The notes below the pieces were generated by a model that was not told the origin of the DNA, searched no databases, and was given only the letters and a program-made list of their open reading frames with translations. DNA of 64,000 nucleotides from UBA8958 sp964571695 (GTDB lineage: Bacteria > Desulfobacterota > Syntrophia > Syntrophales > UBA8958), in NCBI GenBank assembly GCA_964571695.1, contig CAZNDG010000001.1, positions 248,001 through 312,000 of the forward strand, given 5' to 3'. Position 1 is the first letter of the stretch. Each line of letters opens with the position of its first letter. Both the position numbers and the translations under genes were made by a program. This document shows positions 44,461 to 53,733 of the stretch, piece after piece.

Positions 44461-47100
44461 ATGATGACTTTGATGGGCAAGATAACCGGATGGTTCCGAG
44501 ACAGCCGCCATTACCGGCCGGAAAGTCTGTATGAACAGACTAATTTCCTTTTGGATTGGCTGGTGCGGAAGGCCTTGAGGAAGATTTCGTTCGATACGGA
44601 AGTTGCCGAAAATCTCAGAAAACTCGGCAACGAAGGTCTGGTTGTTTATGCCCTGAAGGACCGGAGCCAGCTCAACAGCCTCATCCTCTGGGATCTGGCC
44701 CGGCGGAAGGGGATTCCCATGCCCGTCCACAGCCATGACGTCAACATGACGCTTTGGCAGCCCTTTTCCGCTTCCCTGCGCGTTATCGCCTCCGCCTGGA
44801 GCCGTATTTTCCTCCGTCGGAGGGAGGAGGCCGGCAACGGCTTCCTGGCCGTAAGGAATCATCTAACTGCCGGTCGGGCCCTGATCATTCATTTGGGGGG
44901 ATCGGAATTCTTCGAGGACAAAAGGGTAGATGACGTCCTGAACGGTCTATGGGAGGCTCAGGAGGGCCTCGATCGGCCGCTGTATATCGTACCGGTGCTG
45001 GTTACCTATGGGCGGAGACGGGAGAAGGAGAAGGAGAACATTATCAACATCCTCTTCGGCCAGACGGACAACACGATGTTCCTCCAGCGACTGGTCTCGT
45101 TTCTCCGCTTTGCCGGCAAGATATACGTCATGCCTACGGAGCCGGTGGAGATATCAAAATTTCGCCACGAAAACGCCGAGCAGCCCCGGGGGGAAGCGGT
45201 CAATAATCTCCGCGGCGAGCTTCTTGGCCGCATCGATGAGGAAAAGTCGGCGCTGATCGGACCTTTTCTCAAGTCCCGCCAAGAGCACATCGGCATGGTG
45301 CTAAAGGAACCGGATCTCGTCGGCTTCATGGAAAGAGAGGTCGCCGCCGGCAAGAAGGACTATGCCACCGTGGTAAGGGAAGCCAAAAAATACCTCAACG
45401 AGATTGCCGCGGATTACCAGGAGGAGTATATCGAGGTGTGGGACAGGGTGCTTTCCTGGCTATGGAACAACATCTATGACGGAGTGGTTGTGGACCTCGA
45501 GGGGATGGCCAGGATCCGCAATGTTTCGAAAAAGATGCCCTTTGTCATCATTCCCTGCCACCGAAGTCACATCGATTACTTACTTTTATCTTATGTCTTT
45601 TACCAGCATCGCATTCAACTGCCCTTGATCGCCGCCGGCACCAATATGGCATTCGGCCCTTTCGGTTATCTCTTCCGCAAGTCCGGGGCTTTCTTTCTGA
45701 GGAGGAGTTTTCGTGGCAACGCCCTGTACGGGGAGGTCTTCGCAAAATATCTGGAGATACTCATCCGGGAAGGATTGCCCATAGAATTCTTCATCGAGGG
45801 AGGGCGGAGCCGCACCGGCAAGATGGTGATGCCGAAATACGGACTGCTCTCCATGATCATTCAGGCCTTCCAGCGGCATGCGGCGGAGGATCTGGCGGCG
45901 ATTCCCGTCTATATCGGTTATGACCGGGTGATCGAAGAGAAATCATATCTCAAGGAACTGAGCGGGGCGCCCAAGGAGCGGGAAAAGACCACGGATGTCA
46001 TCAAGAGTTCACGGATCCTTCGTAAACGGTATGGCAGCGTCTATGTGAATATCGGTGCGCCCATCTATCTGCAGGCTTTCCTTGAGGATCAGGACAAGAG
46101 CTTTGCCGAGATGGACGTGGAGGAGCGTCAGAGCCTCTACCGGAAGATGGGGTATGAAATCGCCCTGGCCATAAACAAGGTATCCGTGGTCACGCCGTTT
46201 GCCCTGATCTCGGCGGGGCTGCTGTCCCATGACCACCGCGGGATCAGCCACGACGAATTGATGGCGATCCTCAAGGAGTTTTACGAATATCTGATCCATA
46301 TGAAGGTCAGCCTGGCAGCCACCTTTGTCCGCCGCGATAAGGCCATCAACGATGCACTCCTGTTGTTCGATCAATCGGGGCTGATTTCGCGGCTCGGGGA
46401 AGAGGAGGGAGAGGAACCGGAACTGGAAGAAATCGTTTACAGTCTCGACGACGACAAACGTTTAAACCTGGAATACTACAAAAACAACATCCTGCATTTC
46501 TTCCTCCCCATCAGCTTCGTCGCTACCTCCATGCTGGCCAATCCCCAGGACCATATCCCCCTGGGATTGATCCTGGATGATTACCGTTTTTTGAAACGCC
46601 TGTTCTGGAACGAGTTTATCTTTGACACGGAGCGAGAGGACGGTGGGGAGGTCAACAACGCCCTGGCGTATCTCATGGATCGGGAAATGATTGCCATCCG
46701 GGGGCCGGAAGAGGGCGCTGAGGCCTGCTTCGAGGTGAAGGGAAAAGGGCGGACCAACCTCCGTCCCTTTGCGGGACTGATCGAAAATTACATCCAGTCC
46801 TACTGGATCGTCGTCCGGGCTTGCGCCTACCTCCGAAAAGGACCGCGCTCCGAGCGGGATTGGCTGAAAGGCATCCACAAACTGGGGGCGAAGATGTTCC
46901 GGAAGGGTGAGATCCGCCGGGCGGAAGCGCTATCCGAGGCCAACTACGGGAATGCCATGATCGCCCTTCAGAAAGATGGTATCCTTGCCGTTTCGGAAAA
47001 CACGGAGAAGAAAGAACGTAAAGACAGAAGAATGTTCTCCCTGACGGGTGATCGGCGGGCCCAGGAAACCTTGCGCCGACGTCTCTTCCGGTTCCTCTGA
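44461..47100 (+). CDS. plsB: Glycerol-3-phosphate acyltransferase, PlsB type
   Basis: First step of phospholipid synthesis: acylation of glycerol-3-phosphate. 879 residues, similar in length to E. coli PlsB. The acyltransferase block shows H-x4-D (His367-Asp372 in CHRSHIDY), FLRRSF, FFIEGGRSRTGK and a later IPVYIGYDRVIE motif. Terminal domains (1-300, 560-879) match PlsB by general layout. 18 bp after ptsI. Bacteria that use acyl-phosphate instead have PlsY; this gene suggests an acyl-CoA or acyl-ACP donor. Confidence 0.9.
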   Translation: MMTLMGKITGWFRDSRHYRPESLYEQTNFLLDWLVRKALRKISFDTEVAENLRKLGNEGLVVYALKDRSQLNSLILWDLARRKGIPMPVHSHDVNMTLWQPFSASLRVIASAWSRIFLRRREEAGNGFLAVRNHLTAGRALIIHLGGSEFFEDKRVDDVLNGLWEAQEGLDRPLYIVPVLVTYGRRREKEKENIINILFGQTDNTMFLQRLVSFLRFAGKIYVMPTEPVEISKFRHENAEQPRGEAVNNLRGELLGRIDEEKSALIGPFLKSRQEHIGMVLKEPDLVGFMEREVAAGKKDYATVVREAKKYLNEIAADYQEEYIEVWDRVLSWLWNNIYDGVVVDLEGMARIRNVSKKMPFVIIPCHRSHIDYLLLSYVFYQHRIQLPLIAAGTNMAFGPFGYLFRKSGAFFLRRSFRGNALYGEVFAKYLEILIREGLPIEFFIEGGRSRTGKMVMPKYGLLSMIIQAFQRHAAEDLAAIPVYIGYDRVIEEKSYLKELSGAPKEREKTTDVIKSSRILRKRYGSVYVNIGAPIYLQAFLEDQDKSFAEMDVEERQSLYRKMGYEIALAINKVSVVTPFALISAGLLSHDHRGISHDELMAILKEFYEYLIHMKVSLAATFVRRDKAINDALLLFDQSGLISRLGEEEGEEPELEEIVYSLDDDKRLNLEYYKNNILHFFLPISFVATSMLANPQDHIPLGLILDDYRFLKRLFWNEFIFDTEREDGGEVNNALAYLMDREMIAIRGPEEGAEACFEVKGKGRTNLRPFAGLIENYIQSYWIVVRACAYLRKGPRSERDWLKGIHKLGAKMFRKGEIRRAEALSEANYGNAMIALQKDGILAVSENTEKKERKDRRMFSLTGDRRAQETLRRRLFRFL

Positions 47101-47127
47101 GTACGGGCCGCGCCAGCGCCCGATCAC

Positions 47128-47169
47128 GGCATCACCCTTCCGAAGTCGTCTTTTCGAACCGGTGGTGCC
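47128..47169. terminator. Hairpin between convergent plsB and eno
   Basis: GGCATCACC (47128-47136) pairs with GGTGGTGCC (47161-47169), with one G-U pair, across a 24-base loop. No T-run is seen on either strand. Confidence 0.35.
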
Positions 47170-47213
47170 GCTCTGGCCAGGCAATACATTATAACGCTTT
47201 TGCGGGCGCGATC

Positions 47214-48500
47214 TTATCTGACGCTGTAAAGGGCGCCCCGGCCCCGGTAAACGGCGGCCTCTCCCAACTCTTCCTCGATGCGGAGCAACTGGTTGTACTT
47301 GGCGAGGCGTTCGCTGCGGGAAAGGGAGCCGCTCTTGATCTGGCCGCAGTTGGCTGCCACGGCCACGTCTGCCATGGCCGTGTCCTCCGTTTCGCCGGAA
47401 CGATGGGAGACGACGGTGGTATAGCCGGCCTCCTTGGCCATCTGAATCGTCTCCAGGGTCTCCGTGAGGGTGCCGATCTGGTTGAGCTTGATCAGGATGG
47501 AATTGGCAATGCCCTGCTTGATCCCCATTTCCAGGCGCTTGCGGTTCGTGACAAAGATATCATCACCGACGATCTGAATCTTTTTTCCCAGGGCGTCCGT
47601 CAGCAGTTTCCATCCCTCCCAGTCATCTTCCGCCAGACCGTCCTCGATGGAGATAATAGGATAGCGCTCGACCAGGTCTTGATAGAAGGCCACCATCTCC
47701 GCCGCCGTCTTCTTCGGTTTTTTCTCTGCCGCCAGGATATATGCGCCGTCTTTATAGAACGAGCTTGCCGCCGCATCGAGGGCGATGAAGATATCCTTAC
47801 CCGGCTTGTATTTGGCCTTGCGGATCGCCTCCACGATGACCATGAGGGCTTCTTCGTTGGATTTTAAATTCGGCGCGAACCCGCCTTCATCACCCACGGC
47901 GGTGTTGAGCCCCTTGCCCTTCAGGACTGCTTTCAGGGCGTGAAAGACCTCGGCGGCCATCCGGAGTCCTTCCCGGAAATTCGGCGCCCCGGCAGGCATG
48001 ATCATGAACTCCTGGATGTCCACATTGTTGTCCGCATGCTGACCACCGTTGATGATGTTCATCATGGGTACGGGGATGTCCTTGGCGCCAACGCCGCCGA
48101 TGTAGCGGTAAAGGGGCAGATCAACCGCCGCCGCCGCGGCTTTGGCGCAGGCCAGGGAGACGCCGAGAATGGCGTTGGCGCCCAGGGCCGATTTATTCTC
48201 CGTTCCGTCCAGGGCGATCATGGCATAGTCGATGGCCCGCTGGTCGAGACAGTCCATGCCGATGATTTCCGGTCCGATTTTATCGATGACGTTGCACACC
48301 GCCTTTTCGACACCTTTTCCCAGATAGCGCTTCTTGTTTCCATCCCGGAGTTCCAGCATCTCATGCTCCCCTGTCGAGGCGCCGGAAGGTATGGAGGCCC
48401 GACCGGTGATTCCCGAATATATGGTCACTTCCGCCTCCACCGTGGGATTGCCACGGGAATCCAGAATCTCGCGGGCATAAACATTGATGATTTCCGTCAT
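47214..48500 (-). CDS. eno: Enolase
   Basis: Converts 2-phosphoglycerate to phosphoenolpyruvate. 428 residues from the ATG at 48500, preceded by SD AGGAGG; a longer frame adds residues with no homology. Motifs: REILDSRGNPTVE, ASTGEHEMLELRDG, AVGDEGGFAPN, SIEDGLAEDDW, the catalytic Lys in IKLNQIGTLTET and SHRSGETEDT. The metabolic neighbour of phosphoglycerate mutase at 4.6 kb and of the PEP-using PTS next door. Monocistronic, convergent with plsB. Confidence 0.97.
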   Translation of the reverse strand: MTEIINVYAREILDSRGNPTVEAEVTIYSGITGRASIPSGASTGEHEMLELRDGNKKRYLGKGVEKAVCNVIDKIGPEIIGMDCLDQRAIDYAMIALDGTENKSALGANAILGVSLACAKAAAAAVDLPLYRYIGGVGAKDIPVPMMNIINGGQHADNNVDIQEFMIMPAGAPNFREGLRMAAEVFHALKAVLKGKGLNTAVGDEGGFAPNLKSNEEALMVIVEAIRKAKYKPGKDIFIALDAAASSFYKDGAYILAAEKKPKKTAAEMVAFYQDLVERYPIISIEDGLAEDDWEGWKLLTDALGKKIQIVGDDIFVTNRKRLEMGIKQGIANSILIKLNQIGTLTETLETIQMAKEAGYTTVVSHRSGETEDTAMADVAVAANCGQIKSGSLSRSERLAKYNQLLRIEEELGEAAVYRGRGALYSVR

Positions 48501-48520
48501 AGTAAGAACCTCCTGATGAT

Positions 48521-48539
48521 CTTCTTCACGGAGAAGAAG
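48521..48539 (-). promoter_or_regulatory. Small hairpin in the eno leader
   Basis: CTTCTTC and GAAGAAG form a 7-bp stem with a 5-base loop about 20 nt upstream of the eno ATG, just before the SD. It might stabilise the mRNA or modulate translation. The promoter upstream is not clear; a weak candidate near 48555-48583 was not convincing. Confidence 0.4.
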
Positions 48540-48654
48540 TTGCTTTGGTGGGAAGCTTATGACATAAATGACCGCCAATTTGCAAGTAATTATGATGGTG
48601 GGAGATCGAAACATGTCTTGATCCAAAGGGCGATCTAATATAAGCTCTTTCTTT

Positions 48655-48741
48655 ACCTCCGATCAGATGCCGGAAAGGAATGAAGCCATCGCCCGTCATG
48701 CGGCTGATGGTGTGTTTCACTTCCGGCGGGACCCCGGAGGT
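48655..48741. other. Nested inverted repeats upstream of ttcA
   Basis: An 87-bp stretch can fold as a long hairpin: ACCTCCG (48655-48661) with CGGAGGT (48735-48741), GCCGGAA (48669-48675) with TTCCGGC (48721-48727), and CCATC (48686-48690) with GATGG (48706-48710). It lies in the 396-bp intergenic region between eno and ttcA, on the plus side of neither coding frame. It might be a small structured RNA, a cruciform site or a mobile relic; no known RNA family was recognised. Confidence 0.55.
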
Positions 48742-48896
48742 AGTATAAGTAGGTGCGTGCCGGGTGATTTTAGATGTGTTCCGGAATAGGGAATGCTTCT
48801 GAACGGGATATCAACGGCCTATTAATAAATTTAATCATCTTCGCTTAAATCATGGTGATAGGCCAAAATCGGTGTGACGATCTTTGAAGAGTTAGA

Positions 48897-49643
48897 ATGG
48901 TGACAGTGGCGCGGCGAGAACATACAAGGCTTCACCTCCACTTGAAAAAGTGGCTGGAAAGGGCCGTTCTCGATTATGGAATGATCACACCGGGAGATCG
49001 GGTCCTCGTCGGAGTGTCAGGCGGGGCCGACAGTATGGTCCTTCTTGATCTTCTTGCCTCACCCATGATCTTTATCCCGGAATTTAAACTTATGGCGGTC
49101 CATATCGATCTTGGTTTCGCCGGGGGGGAGGGGGATGCCGCCCGCATCGAAAAAGAAATCGTTGCCCGGGTTGAGGACTACGCACTTGAAAAGACAGACA
49201 TCGGTCCGGTGGCCCATAGCGACGTCAACCGGAAAAATCCCTGCTTCCTGTGCTCCCGTCTCCGCCGCCGCAGAATCTTCGAGATTGCCGCCGCCCGGGG
49301 TTGCAACCGTATTGCCTTTGCCCACCACCGGGATGACATTATCGAGACCCTGCTGATCAATATGTTTTACGGGCGGGAGATCAGCACGATGATGCCCAAG
49401 CAATCCATCTTCAAAGGGGAATTGCATATAATCAGGCCTTTGGCTTACATACAGGAGGGGCTGATAAAAAAGTACGCCGGGGAACGCGGCTTTGCCGTAG
49501 CGCCAAACCGCTGTCCCACCAGCGGCGCCTCCCGGCGTCTTTACATTAAGGAACTGCTCCGCACGTTGGAGAAGGATAATCGTCAGTTGCGCCACAACAT
49601 CTGGACGGCAATGCATCATGTCAAGGCCGATTATCTGCTTTGA
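48897..49643 (+). CDS. ttcA: tRNA 2-thiocytidine biosynthesis protein TtcA-like
   Basis: PP-loop ATPase that thiolates cytidine 32 of tRNA with a 4Fe-4S cluster. 248 residues. PP-loop SGGADS (41-46), then CFLCSRLRRR with Cys116 and Cys119, and a later Cys in PNRCPTSG, which together form the TtcA cluster-binding cysteines. A TilS or a generic adenine-hydrolase-like PP-loop protein is less likely because of these cysteines. The start is uncertain: ATG at 48897 or the next GTG, both with poor SD. Confidence 0.86.
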   Translation: MVTVARREHTRLHLHLKKWLERAVLDYGMITPGDRVLVGVSGGADSMVLLDLLASPMIFIPEFKLMAVHIDLGFAGGEGDAARIEKEIVARVEDYALEKTDIGPVAHSDVNRKNPCFLCSRLRRRRIFEIAAARGCNRIAFAHHRDDIIETLLINMFYGREISTMMPKQSIFKGELHIIRPLAYIQEGLIKKYAGERGFAVAPNRCPTSGASRRLYIKELLRTLEKDNRQLRHNIWTAMHHVKADYLL

Positions 49644-49718
49644 AAGTAGTTTCCGGTTCGTCGGCGCGGAGGAGAATATAACCAAATGATTTGTTGCGAT
49701 ATTTAAGGTCAAGAGACT

Positions 49719-50180
49719 ATGGCAGCCAAAGAAAGCGCGGCGGAAAAGATCATCGCCCAGAACAAGACGGCTCGCCTCCACTACTTCATCGATGAGACTT
49801 ATGAGGCGGGCATCGTGCTCGTGGGTACGGAGGTCAAATCTCTGCGGGAGGGACGGGCCAACCTCAAGGACAGCTACGCCTTGGTCCGGGAAGGGGAGAT
49901 CTTTCTCCATGACCTCCACATCAGTCCGTATTTCTTTGGAAACCGCTATAATCACGACCCCCTGCGGACCCGCAAGCTCCTGCTGCACAGCCGGGAAATC
50001 AAACGCCTCTATGGCAAATCACGGGAGCGGGGTTTGACCATCGTTCCCCTGAAGCTTTACTTTAAAAAGGGAAAGGTGAAGGTGGAAATCGGCGTCGGTC
50101 GTGGCAAAAAACTCTATGACAAGCGGGAGTCCATGAAGGAAAAGGACGCCCGGCGGGAGATGCGAAGGCGGGACTACTGA
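49719..50180 (+). CDS. smpB: SsrA-binding protein
   Basis: 153 residues. Binds tmRNA and brings it to stalled ribosomes. Typical blocks: ARLHYFIDETYEAGIVLVGTEVKSLR, RANLKDSYA, HDLHISPY, RKLLLHSREI, and the basic tail KRESMKEKDARREMRRRDY. Its partner RNA gene ssrA lies less than 600 bp downstream. Confidence 0.96.
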   Translation: MAAKESAAEKIIAQNKTARLHYFIDETYEAGIVLVGTEVKSLREGRANLKDSYALVREGEIFLHDLHISPYFFGNRYNHDPLRTRKLLLHSREIKRLYGKSRERGLTIVPLKLYFKKGKVKVEIGVGRGKKLYDKRESMKEKDARREMRRRDY

Positions 50181-50216
50181 TCAGGCTTCGTAGCCAGTAA
50201 TACAAGGAGGGAAAAA

Positions 50217-50591
50217 ATGTCGCTTGTAACGAAGATCGAAGAGCGGAAGCCCGGGTACTACATGGTCACTTTAAGCGGTCGCCTGGACGGCAATACCTAT
50301 GCGGATTGCGAGGAAGAAATACGGTCGCTTCTCGTCACGGATACGCAGGCCATCATGTTTGACATGTCTGAACTGGATTACATAAGCAGCATGGGCTTGC
50401 GCGTCATCCTGAAAACAAGGAAAGACGTCGGGAGCAAGGGAGGCAGCATCCATTTGATCAACATGCAGCCCCAGATCGAAAAAGTGTTCGAGATCGTCAA
50501 TTTACTGAAGGGAATGACGCTTTTCGCCAGTGTCGAGGAAGCGGATGCATATTTCGACGCCATGCAGCAAAAGGTCCTGGAGGATAGATGA
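50217..50591 (+). CDS. Anti-sigma-factor antagonist with STAS domain
   Basis: 124 residues, one STAS domain. GRLDGNTYADCEEEI near 21-35 and MSELDYISSMGLRVIL around 50-65; Ser58 occupies the position that is phosphorylated in SpoIIAA-type antagonists. SD AAGGAGG precedes the ATG. The matching anti-sigma kinase is not in the window. Sits between smpB and ssrA without a known functional link. Confidence 0.9.
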   Translation: MSLVTKIEERKPGYYMVTLSGRLDGNTYADCEEEIRSLLVTDTQAIMFDMSELDYISSMGLRVILKTRKDVGSKGGSIHLINMQPQIEKVFEIVNLLKGMTLFASVEEADAYFDAMQQKVLEDR

Positions 50592-50628
50592 TTGGCTACC
50601 GCCACGGCCGAAACAGTTCATCTTTGCC

Positions 50629-50657
50629 TTGACATTTCCTGCTCTGGTTATTAAGAT
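50629..50657 (+). promoter_or_regulatory. Promoter of tmRNA
   Basis: TTGACA (50629-50634), 17 bp, TAAGAT (50652-50657). The precursor would carry about 60 nt before the mature 5' end. Confidence 0.72.
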
Positions 50658-50726
50658 ACAAGCCATGTTCTAACCGCTCTTTGTCATCCAACAACTCCCG
50701 TAAACACATTTTTAAATAATCGTTAT

Positions 50727-51079
50727 GGGGGCGTCACGGTTTCGACGGGGATAGTTGAAGCTGTAGCAGCGTGCCGAGGTTCCTACAGGCCTCGTTAAAT
50801 AGGTAGGAAAAAAATAGTCGCAAACGACTACGAATACGCCTTAGCCGCGTAAGACGGCTAACGTTCTGCCGGTCATGCCTGCCGGGTCGGACAGGGCGCA
50901 ATAAAGGCAGGATAGCCGAACTCTCAGGCCTGGGGGGAGGGAGGCGAATTCATACAGGATAGTCACGGTCCATCCTGCCTTTGGGAGGGGTCGGCGGCGA
51001 AAGCAAATCAGAGGCTTCGCACGAAGAACCTGCAGTGGAATATTTCCGGACGGGGGTTCGATTCCCCCCGCCTCCACCA
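50727..51079 (+). ncRNA. ssrA: Transfer-messenger RNA
   Basis: 353 nt from GGGGGCG to the encoded CCA. The 5' GGGGGCG pairs with CGCCTCC at the 3' end (one G-U), and TTCGATTCCC gives the T-arm. The tag reading frame begins at GCA (50820) and reads ANDYEYALAA, then TAA (50850-50852). The tag is typical of deltaproteobacteria. Tags stalled proteins for proteolysis. Confidence 0.97.
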
Positions 51080-51110
51080 TGACCCAATTTAAGGAAGTTT
51101 AAAGAAGGTT

Positions 51111-51138
51111 AAAACCCGTTAGAAATAGCGGGTTTTTT
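51111..51138 (+). terminator. Intrinsic terminator after tmRNA
   Basis: AAACCCG and CGGGTTT pair around a short loop and run into six T. The stretch 51140-51329 beyond shows no gene. Confidence 0.85.
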
Positions 51139-51329
51139 ATTGCTTTTTGTTCAAGGACGTGTTAGCCCATCTTCCGCAGTTCAAAAGTATGGGATATGTA
51201 ATATCAGATATATAGATATGGACAATACCTGCCTGAAGTGCGCTTCTTTTTTGAACCTGTGTAAAGCGGACTTTTCCGGAACAAACAACCAATACGTAGT
51301 CAATCCTTTTCTTATACCATAAGACTGGT

Positions 51330-52349
51330 TCATCGTTTTAGGATCTCCTCCAGGAGCCCCTCCGTGTCCTTTTCCAGGGCCAGGATGTCGGCGCGGATCT
51401 CCTCCAGGGTGCGGAGCGGCTGGGGGTTGTAGAAATGGCGGGATGGGAAGGCGTCGTTGGATAGGGTGTAGTACTCCGGGCCGCCGCCGATGTTGTCCGC
51501 GGCGTCGCCCTCGCCCTTCAGCAGCAGGTCGGCCTTGCAGGTGGCGTAGGTTTCGGCGTTGATCTCCTGGCCGTAGAGGTGCGTGGCGACCTCTTTTCCT
51601 CTTTCTGCGGCGAGCTGGCGGAGTGTTTTCTCGGCGACGGTCAGCATGCCCCCGGTACCGAGGGCGCCGTCATAGAGCAGGTAGGTGCCCGACTTGATCC
51701 GGTCGGCGTTGGGGAGGAAGATCAGATTTGCCATTGGCTTGACGGCGTCGCGGGGCGTCCAGTGCTCGCCTGCCTTCTCGTTGTTCTCTTTGTTGAAGCG
51801 CCTGACCAGCTCCTCGAAGATCGTCCCCATCACGTGGTTGTCCAGTCCGGGATGCCGCACCGATCCGACACCGTTCATGACCGGGCAGTGGCTGAGGTTG
51901 ATGTCCGGGGAGAGGAATTTATCGATCAGGATGCCCAGGGCGTCGACCTTCGACAACCGCGGGATCTGATTGCGGAACTCCAAATTTTCCAGGATCTCCT
52001 GGACATTGAGCGAGAATCCGTCCAGATAGGACCCGAAGTCGGCCTTGAGCCGATGCTGGCCGGCGCGGGCCTTGAGGTCGCGGAGGGTGAATTTCAAGGT
52101 GTTGTAGAAGGCCTACCCCGCCGCCTGCCGGAGCGCCTGATCCTGATGGACTATCCCGGCCTTGTCGAGCATCTCTCTGGCGGTGAGGACCGCCTGCTTG
52201 GTGGACTCCAGCATGGCGTCGAAGCGGCGCAGGACCGTCATCGGCAGGATGATGTCCCGGTATTTGCCGCGGACGTAGAGGTCTCGCAGGACGTCGTCGG
52301 CAATGCCCCAGGTGAAATTGGCGATCCAGTTGAGCGTGTTGTTGTCCAT
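51330..52349 (-). pseudogene. hsdM: hsdM remnant (type I restriction DNA methyltransferase)
   Basis: Begins MDNNTLNWIANFTWGIADDVLRD at ATG 52349 as in HsdM, then meets an in-frame TAG (52115-52113) where homologues have a Gln codon (QAAG-Q-AFYNT). The same frame continues with KFTLRDLKARA, GMGTIFEELVRRF-like sequence, GEHWTPRDAVK and the SAM-binding motif, which reads DGALGTGGM instead of DxACGTGGM. After NDAFPSR it jumps to the protein's C-terminal end (FYNPQPLRTLEEIRADILAL), so the NPPY catalytic motif and a few hundred residues are gone. No hsdS or hsdR is nearby. The gene is dead. Confidence 0.88.
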
Positions 52350-52690
52350 CAATGTATCCAGTCCGGAAAATACAAAACCCCGCTCTCTTTTGGAGACACG
52401 GGGATTTTGTCGTTAAGCCATCACATTGCCTCGTCATTTGGAAAAGGATTGCCGTGACCGCGGTGCGTTTACGGGCATGAATGTGCCTCCATTCCGCCTG
52501 GTTGACAATACTTTTCAAATATAATTCTCCATAATCATCTACGGCGACAAGGATGCGATCAAAGTTGGCGACGGCGCGATTGTCTTAAACTGAGGTCTCA
52601 GAAAACCGCAAATTATCTATGTTAATATATGGCGGTGGTAGGATGCTTAGTTTATTTCTCGTGTTTACATGAGGGGAGAAATGGGTTAAG
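52350..52690. other. Intergenic region upstream of the hsdM relic
   Basis: No gene supported. A short plus-strand stretch near 52530-52580 reads like a protein tail (GDKDAIKVGDGAIVLN) but has no open start and was not accepted. Confidence 0.4.
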
Positions 52691-53545
52691 ATGACTGCCG
52701 TTGACTGCCCTATGGTTATGGAAGACACCGAACTATTAAAAAACATTAAGAAATACTGCCGGGAAGCCGGAGCCGATCTGGTGGGCTTTGCCCCTGTGGA
52801 TAGATGGGATGCGGACGGGGTTGTGCCCGCGGATTTTCGGCCCCGCCGGATCTGGGAGCCCGCCCGGACAGTTATCGTCATGGGAATGGGCATGCCCCTT
52901 CCCATTGTGGAGACCACCCCGTCGGTCCAGCACATGGAACTGTACAATACCGTCAATCGCCGGCTCGACACCCTGGCCTACGATACGGTGCGCCATCTCA
53001 ACAGCCTGGGGCAGGCCGCCACTTTCTTCAGCCGTGACGGCTACGGCACTCTGAAGGCCTTGCGCCGCTGGCCCGGCGCCGCCTTCGGTCATGTCCTGGC
53101 AGCCAAATACGCGGGGCTGGGAACCATCGGCCGGAGCCACTGCCTCCTGACGCCGGAGTTCGGACCCCGGGTTCGTCTCGTCTCTGTTTTCACCACCGCC
53201 GCACTGCCTTCCGACCCCGTGGTAGAGAAAGACCTGTGCATCAAATGCGAGGCCTGTGTGAAATGTTGTCCCAAAGAGGCCCTGCGGGTTCGTGATGACC
53301 GTATTCCGGGGGACTACGACAAAGCGGCGTGCCTGGAAATGGCGGAAGAACTCACCGGCAGGCGGTCATATCCCTGCGGGATATGCATCAAGGTCTGTCC
53401 CATCGGTGCCGACCGGAAGCTGTACCAACAAAAGGGTATAGTGAAGAAATATCTCCGGGAACGGGAAGCATTGGCGGCCGATCCCGATCATTCCGATTAT
53501 CATTCCTGGCAGCATATCCGGCGTTACGGCGCCAAGGAACCATGA
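52691..53545 (+). CDS. 4Fe-4S protein related to epoxyqueuosine reductase
   Basis: 284 residues. An N-terminal QueG-like domain (to about 180, with GLGTIGRSHCLLTPEFGPRVRL) is followed by two ferredoxin clusters, CIKCEACVKCCP and CGICIKVCP. Full QueG is about 380 residues and has a C-terminal HEAT-like part that is missing here, so this is a relative rather than a certain QueG. Cofactor and substrate are unknown. An alternative start at MVMEDTELL is possible. Confidence 0.8.
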   Translation: MTAVDCPMVMEDTELLKNIKKYCREAGADLVGFAPVDRWDADGVVPADFRPRRIWEPARTVIVMGMGMPLPIVETTPSVQHMELYNTVNRRLDTLAYDTVRHLNSLGQAATFFSRDGYGTLKALRRWPGAAFGHVLAAKYAGLGTIGRSHCLLTPEFGPRVRLVSVFTTAALPSDPVVEKDLCIKCEACVKCCPKEALRVRDDRIPGDYDKAACLEMAEELTGRRSYPCGICIKVCPIGADRKLYQQKGIVKKYLREREALAADPDHSDYHSWQHIRRYGAKEP

Positions 53546-53733
53546 ATGGTGGGGCAGGGCATACATTAACCAAGGCTGCCAAATCCGCGTTGACCATAAT
53601 CTGTAGCAGGGTCACAAGAGGGCGAGGGGGAATTTGAGGTTTTGTTATAAAATACGCGTTGAGATTTCCTCTTCCCCATGACATCAACGAGCGGGGGGAG
53701 AATGATGCACCTTTGATAAGGAGAGTCAAAAAA

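Noticed and set aside
51140..51322. 60-codon frame after the tmRNA terminator
   Set aside because: No SD, no homology and low-complexity context.
52113..52115. TAG in hsdM as pyrrolysine or readthrough
   Set aside because: Homologues have Gln there, one base change explains it, and the gene also has a large deletion.
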